From Amphiduros pacificus (lineage: Eukaryota; Annelida; Polychaeta; Phyllodocida; Hesionidae), in assembly GCA_949316495.1 (NCBI GenBank), contig OX439009.1, positions 40,027,443-40,091,442 on the forward strand: DNA of 64,000 nt, in the 5' to 3' direction. Under the pieces are notes generated by a model. The model was given only the letters and a program-made list of their open reading frames with translations. It was not told the origin of the DNA and made no database searches. Shown one piece after another: positions 58,701 through 64,000 of this stretch. The translations under genes were made by a program, and so were the position numbers. The stretch's first letter is position 1. Each line of letters begins with the position of its first letter.

Positions 58701-61690
58701 ACAGGGCTTATGACAAGGTCTATGACAGGGTCTATGACAGGGTCTATGATAGGGTCTATGACAGGGTCTATGACAGGGTCTATGACAGGGCCTATGACAG
58801 GATCTATGACAGGGAATATGACAGGGCCTATGCCAGGGTCTATGACAGGGCCTATGACAGGGCTTATAACAGGGTCTATGACAGGGTCTATGACAGGGTC
58901 TATGACAGGGCTTATAACAGGGTCTATGACAGGGCCTATGACAGGATCTATGACAGGGAATATGACAGGGCCTATGCCAGGGTCTATGACAGGGCTTATG
59001 ACAGGGTCTATGATAGAGACTATGACAGGGCCTATGACAGGGTCTATGACAGGGTCTATGACAGGGTCTATGATAGAGACTATGACAGGGCCTATGACAG
59101 GGTCTATGACAGGGTCTATGACAGAGCCTATGACAGGGCCTATGACAGGGTCTATGACAGGGCCAATGACAGGGTCTATGATAGAGACTATGACAGGGCC
59201 TATGACAGGGCCTATGACAGGGTCTATGACAGGGCCTATGACAGGGTCTATGACAGGGTTTATGACAGGGCCTATGACAGGGCCTATGACAGGGTCTATG
59301 ACAGGGCCAATGACAGGGTCTATGATAGAGACTATGACAGGGTCTATGACAGGGTCTATGACAGGGTCTATGACAGGGCCTATGATAGATACTATGACAG
59401 GGTCTATGACAGGGTCTATGACAGGGCCAATGACAGGGCCTATGACAGGGTCTATGATAGGGTCTATGACAGGGCTTATGACAGGGTCTATGATAGAGAC
59501 TATGACAGGGTCTATGACAGGGTCTATGACAGGGCCTATGATAGATACTATGACAGGGTCTATGACAGGGTCTATGACAGGGCCTATGACAGGGTCTATG
59601 ACAGGGTCTATGACAGGGCCTATGATAGATACTATGACAGGGCCTATGACAGGGTCTATGACAGGGCCTATGACAGGTTCTATGATAGAGACTTTGACAG
59701 GGTCTATGACAGGGTCTATGACAGGGCCTATGATAGATACTATGACAGGGTCTATGACAGGGTCTATGACAGGGCCAATGACAGGGCCTATGACAGGGTC
59801 TATGATAGGGTCTATGACAGGGCTTATGACAGGGTCTATGATAGAGACTATGACAGGGTCTATGACAGGGTCTATGACAGGGCCTATGATAGATACTATG
59901 ACAGGGCCTATGACAGGGTCTATGACAGGGCCTATGACAGGGTCTATGACAGGGCCTATGACAGGGTCTATGACAGGGTCTATGACAGGGCTTATGACAG
60001 GGTCTATGACAGGGTCTATGACAGGGCCTATGACAGGGTCTATGACAGGGCCTATGACAGGGTAAATGACAGGGTCTATGACAGGGCCTATGACAGGGTC
60101 TATGACAGGGTCTATGACAGAACCTATGACAGGGTCTATGACAGGGCTTATGACAGGGTCTATGACAGGGCCCATGACAGGGTCTATGACAGGGCCTATG
60201 ACAGGGTCTATGACAAGGCCTATGACAGGTTCTATGACAGGGTCTATGACAGGGTCTATGACAGGGTCTATGACAGGGTATATGACAGGGTATATGACAG
60301 GGCCTATGACAGGGCTTATGACAGGGTATATGACAGGGTATATGACAGGGCCTATGACAGGGTCTATGACAGGGTCTATGACAGGGTATATGACAGGGTA
60401 TATGACAGGGTCTATGACAGGGCTTATGACAGGGTCTATGACAGGGCCTATGACAGGGTCTATGACAGGGTCTATGACAGGGTCTATAACAGGGCCTATG
60501 ACAGGGTCTATGACAGGGCCTATGACAGGGTCTATGACAGGGCCTATGACAGGGTCTATGACAGGGTCTATGACAGGGCTTATGACAGGGTCTATGACAG
60601 GGTCTATGACAGGGTCTATGATAGGGTCTATGACAGGGCATATGACAGGATATATGACAGGGCTTCATACAGGGTCTATGACAGGGTCTATGACAGGGCT
60701 TATGACAGGGTCTATGACAGGGTCTATGACAGGGTCTATGACAGGGTTTATGACAGAGTCTATGACAGGGTCTATGACAGGATCTATGACAGGGTTTATG
60801 ACAGGGTCTATTACAGGGTCTATGACAGGGCCTATGACAGGGTCTATGACAGGGTCTATGACAGGGTCTATGACAGGGTCTATGACAGGGTCTATGACAG
60901 GGTTTATGACATGGTCTATGACAGGGCCTATGACAGGGTCTATGACAGGGCTTATGACAGGGTCTATGACAGGGCCTATGACAGGGTCTATGACAGGATC
61001 TATGACAGGGGCTATGACAGGGCCTATGACAGGGTCTATGACAGGGTCTATGACAGGGCCTATGACAGGGTCTATGACAGGGTCTATGACAGGGTCTATG
61101 ACAGGGTCTATGACAGGGTCTATGACAGGGTCTATGACAGGGCCTATGACAGGGTATATGACAGGGGCTATGACAGGGTCTATGACAGGGTCTATGACAG
61201 GGCCTATGACAGGGTATATGACAGGGTCTATGACAGGGTCTATGACAGGGTCTATGACAGGGCCTATGACAGGGCCTATGACAGGGTCTATGACAAGGTT
61301 TATGACAGGGTCTATGACAGGGTCTATGACAGGGTCTATGACAGGGTCTATGACAGGGTCTATGACAAGGTTTATGACAGGGTCTATGACAGGGCCTATG
61401 ACAGGGTATATGACAGGGGCTATGACAGGGTCTATGACAGGGTCTATGACAGGGCCTATGACAGGGTCTATGACAGGGTATATGACAGGGTCTATGACAG
61501 GGTCTATGACAGGGTCTATGACAAGGTTTATGACAGGGTCTATGACAGGGCCTATGACAGGGTATATGACAGGGGCTATGACAGGGTCTATGACAGGGTC
61601 TATGACAGGGCCTATGACAGGGTCTATAATAGGGAATATGACAGGGACTATGACAGGGCCTATGACAGGGTATATGACAGGGTATATAGG
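52767..61690. repeat. 12-bp satellite array, about 743 copies
   Basis: The unit is tatgacagggtc, with ggcc, ggct, ggta and a gatagagac variant. Phase is constant except for one 2-bp loss near 53,835, where tatgataggg is followed by tatgac without the usual extra ta. Every unit carries TGACAG. Frames of up to 2,486 codons are open on both strands, encoding Tyr-Asp-Arg-Val, Met-Thr-Gly-Ser, His-Arg-Pro-Cys and Pro-Val-Ile-Asp repeats; being open in so many frames, none is evidence of a gene. Block duplications are present: 56,821-57,060 recurs at 57,601-57,840 (780 bp, 65 units), and the block at 55,213 recurs at 60,061. Confidence 0.96.
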
Positions 61691-63223
61691 TAATGTTTTA
61701 ATGTCATATGTGATATTTTTGGATTTTATAATGATATAGATATCGTTTATGTTCTTTCTTTATAGTGTTTATTTTAACCACACCCACAACAAAATATTTA
61801 CAGAAGCAATTACATTAGGACAAGGCTATTTGCATACATGAACGCTTCATCCCTCCACACAGGTTCCGCACTGAGCGCTTTGTAACATCACACGCACTTC
61901 AACACGTTTATATTTGGTTTCCCTGCGCTTGAAATAAGTGCAGTTTTGTTAAATATAGATTGTTGTGATACCTTTAACTACCTTGGTGAGTCTTGTTTTG
62001 TGAAGATTGCAATGAGCTCACAATTTTCAAAAATATGATCATAAGGCGTACCAACAAATATTCCTTAATTAGAATCACATCCAACATGGTGAAACCTGAC
62101 TGGAGAGGTTTCTAGTATTTGTCATATATCTTTCATGGGCAATATGTTATTTTATTTTTTTGTCTATATTGGGAAATCTGGGAATGGTGATGACAGGCAG
62201 TATGATGATGAGTACTAATTAATGATAGAGACAATCTTGTTTGCTTTTCATAGGGTACGCAGTTATCGTCTGCTGTACGTGAAGAAAATAAAAAAACCCA
62301 ATATATTTTTCATTGAAAAATTCATTCTCAAAATCACATAAAGGTAACATGTGACTTCTTGATTTCCAATATGGCTAAATGGTCAAATTATGAAGATCTT
62401 GAACATTTGAAGATCTTGGATATTAATGTTTTAGATTTATAAAACACCTGCTGGAACCCATATCAGAATGTTGGCAGTCAGTTGTTGAGGGTTGATGAGT
62501 TGTTATATGATTGTTGTCACAGTATAAGCCATGTTTGTATTGACATGTGGATACAGTCCGCTAGCTTTGTAATAAAACGTTGGCACTAATTGCACTGGAC
62601 ATATTCATAACCCTTCTCAGATCATTTCAGTGTCACCTTCGATGGAAAAAAATACATTTTATCAATTAAAAAATCTACATTTTTGTGACTATCTCAGAGA
62701 ACAAATGAGAATAAATTAAGCTGTGCATCGTTAGGAGGACAGTCGTTTTATCCCTCACACCAAGAAGAACACTAATGGTCGGTCCCGATGTTGGAGACCG
62801 GACACACATAAATGGTCACTCCCTTTTGATGGCTTATGAAATGTAATAGTCAAAGCGGTTTGTTCCCAAGATAGAGGCAAACTGTGTTAGTCCCGGCGGT
62901 TGATGTGCTGGATGAAAGCGATCAGGGTACAATAATAGACACAATCTGTCCTCGCTAATACCCACACAACAATATCCCACCTTATACCCCAGCATTGCCA
63001 TATTCAAGTACTGGTTTCTCTTCCTTCTTTTTCTGTTATTTTTGATTTTTGATTTCTGATTTATTTTTTATGTTTTATTGATCACAAAGGAGTGTTGTAT
63101 TGTTTTTATCCGATCTTTTCAACATGTATTGTCCATCTGCCCTCTCTCTGTTGAGACAATTTCCCGTCCATCTGTAGATGATAGCCAACCCTGCTGACAA
63201 TCTTCACCCCCTCCTTTGATAAG
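61691..63223. other. Unassigned DNA right of the 12-bp satellite
   Basis: About 1.5 kb, mostly AT-rich. The part at about 62,740-62,980 is richer in complex words (cccgatgttggagaccgg, agtcaaagcgg, cccggcggttgatg) and could be a conserved element. No gene is recognised. Confidence 0.4.
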
Positions 63224-63495
63224 GGCTAACCTGTCCTGTATGGAAGGTGCTGAGATAATGCTACTGGGGACGAGATCTTGTCTGTCCTGTATGGAAGGTG
63301 CTGAGATAGTGCTACTGGGGACGAGGACTTGTCTGTCCTGTATGGAAGGTGCCGAGATAGTGCTACTGGGGACGAGGTCTTGTCTGTCCTGTATGGAAGG
63401 TGCCGAGATAGTGCTACTGGGGACGAGGACTTGTCTGTCCTGTATGGAAGGTGCTGAGATAGTGCTACTGGGGACGGGGACTTGTCTGTCCCGTA
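63224..63495. repeat. 51-bp minisatellite, about 5 copies
   Basis: The unit contains cctgtatggaaggtgctgag and ctactggggacgag. The period is 17 codons (LSCMEGAEIVLLGTRTC in one frame). A frame continues only to 63,518 and is not in phase with the downstream open frame. Confidence 0.93.
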
Positions 63496-63502
63496 TGGAT
63501 AA

Positions 63503-64000
63503 GGTAAGGACTCGTTAGAGCAAGATAACGCAGCTCTCTCTGCCGAGTTAGCATCGGCACTGACTACCATCAAGGAGAAAGATGATCTACTTGAATCCTT
63601 CCTACCTTCGTCGTCGGATGTCCGCGGCCCCAGAGCGAAGAATACTACGCAACTACTAGTAGTCTTGCCCAAAGACGATCATCGGGAAGCCATCACCACA
63701 GGTATTGTGCGGCCTGATTGTAATGTCAAAACCTCGGCGGAGAACTTGAACTTCTTATCCACCAGATCAGATAGGACGGCTGCTGCTGACCACGTTCTGA
63801 TTCTCCCGGACATCTCGTCTATTTGGGCCGGTGGAAAGGGTGAAACTCTTTTTAACATTATAATTGATGAGGTAGAAAGGATCCGGGCAAAAGGCCCCAC
63901 TGTGTCCATTTTCTCGTCGCCACCACCGATGGGAACAACAAAGCGCAAACAGTGGATGGTACTGAACAGTTTGTTATCATCGCACAAGATGGCGGGATTT
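63503..64000 (+). CDS. Partial open frame, possible retroelement ORF1 or host exon with SGNH-like region
   Basis: After a TAA at 63,500-63,502 the plus frame is open for 166 codons to the window edge. It begins with a heptad-like stretch (DSLEQDNAALSAELASAL), then a region LLVVLPKDDHREAITT, and later DHVLILPDISSIW and PTVSIFSSPPP, which fit the strand-helix pattern of SGNH/GDSL-type folds. The usual GDS and GTND catalytic motifs are not visible, so any such domain would be degenerate. SGNH-like domains are known in ORF1 of some CR1/L2 LINEs, which makes a transposon source plausible. Base composition is clearly richer in GC than the neighbours. No ATG is near the start, so this is an internal exon or a truncated copy. 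The minus strand is also open in part (63,987-63,679) but looks less protein-like. Confidence 0.4.

Noticed and set aside
52715-60175. Minus-strand open frame of 2,486 codons (Pro-Val-Ile-Asp repeats) in the 12-bp satellite
   Set aside because: Comparable frames are open on the other strand and in other phases. The peptide follows only from the 12-bp unit, and the strand and frame show no start, splice or domain evidence.

Overview
The window looks like metazoan nuclear DNA, most probably from a mollusc and perhaps a gastropod. The evidence is a CR1/L2-group LINE whose 3' end carries the usual gcgctat(a) box and an (ATT)n tail. There are also tRNA-derived SINEs with A and B boxes; one family ends in a conserved tail and (CAAA)n of the type common in mollusc genomes. 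There are long minisatellites, and no sign of operons or bacterial-type genes. The species cannot be named from the sequence.

Layout. 0-10 kb is a transposon graveyard. It holds the 3' part of a LINE with an uninterrupted reverse-transcriptase frame (2-1804), a broken Ty1/copia-type element on the minus strand (about 1,990-6,330), two tRNA-SINEs with target-site duplications (6,380-6,578 and 6,827-7,147), two opposed fragments of the same LINE type (7.46-8.22 kb), a 140-bp repeat, a small cluster of TGACGTCA palindromes and a trinucleotide microsatellite. From 10 to 64 kb the window is dominated by tandem repeats: more than 20 unrelated minisatellites with units of 12-51 bp. By my addition of array lengths they fill roughly half of the window. 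Two are very large: a 45-bp satellite at 17.06-27.49 kb (about 231 copies, with a higher-order repeat of about 1.8 kb) and a 12-bp satellite at 52.77-61.69 kb (about 743 copies, with local higher-order repeats such as 780 bp).

Between the arrays lie islands of complex, non-repetitive DNA (28.3-28.9, 29.35-29.57, 33.0-34.25, 35.83-36.6, 39.36-39.8 and 62.74-62.98 kb). Their texture resembles conserved non-coding regulatory DNA, but this cannot be tested without an alignment. One short candidate first coding exon with a strong splice donor lies at 30,201-30,263 (+). If it is real, the DNA to its right is the start of a long intron. An open frame at 63,503-64,000 (+) runs off the window and looks protein-like, with a coiled coil and then a possible SGNH-like fold; it may be a retroelement ORF1 or a host exon.

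Almost all the long open frames here, up to 2,486 codons, lie inside tandem arrays and are open in several frames and on both strands. I treat them as by-products of repetition, not genes. No rRNA, functional tRNA or CRISPR array was seen, and no complete host gene. The most notable features are the density and variety of the minisatellites, the phase-perfect 45-bp satellite with its 1.8-kb higher-order period, arrays that concentrate transcription-factor-like cores (TGACAG, AAGATGGC, SOX/FOX-like), and a few CTCF-like motifs outside the arrays.
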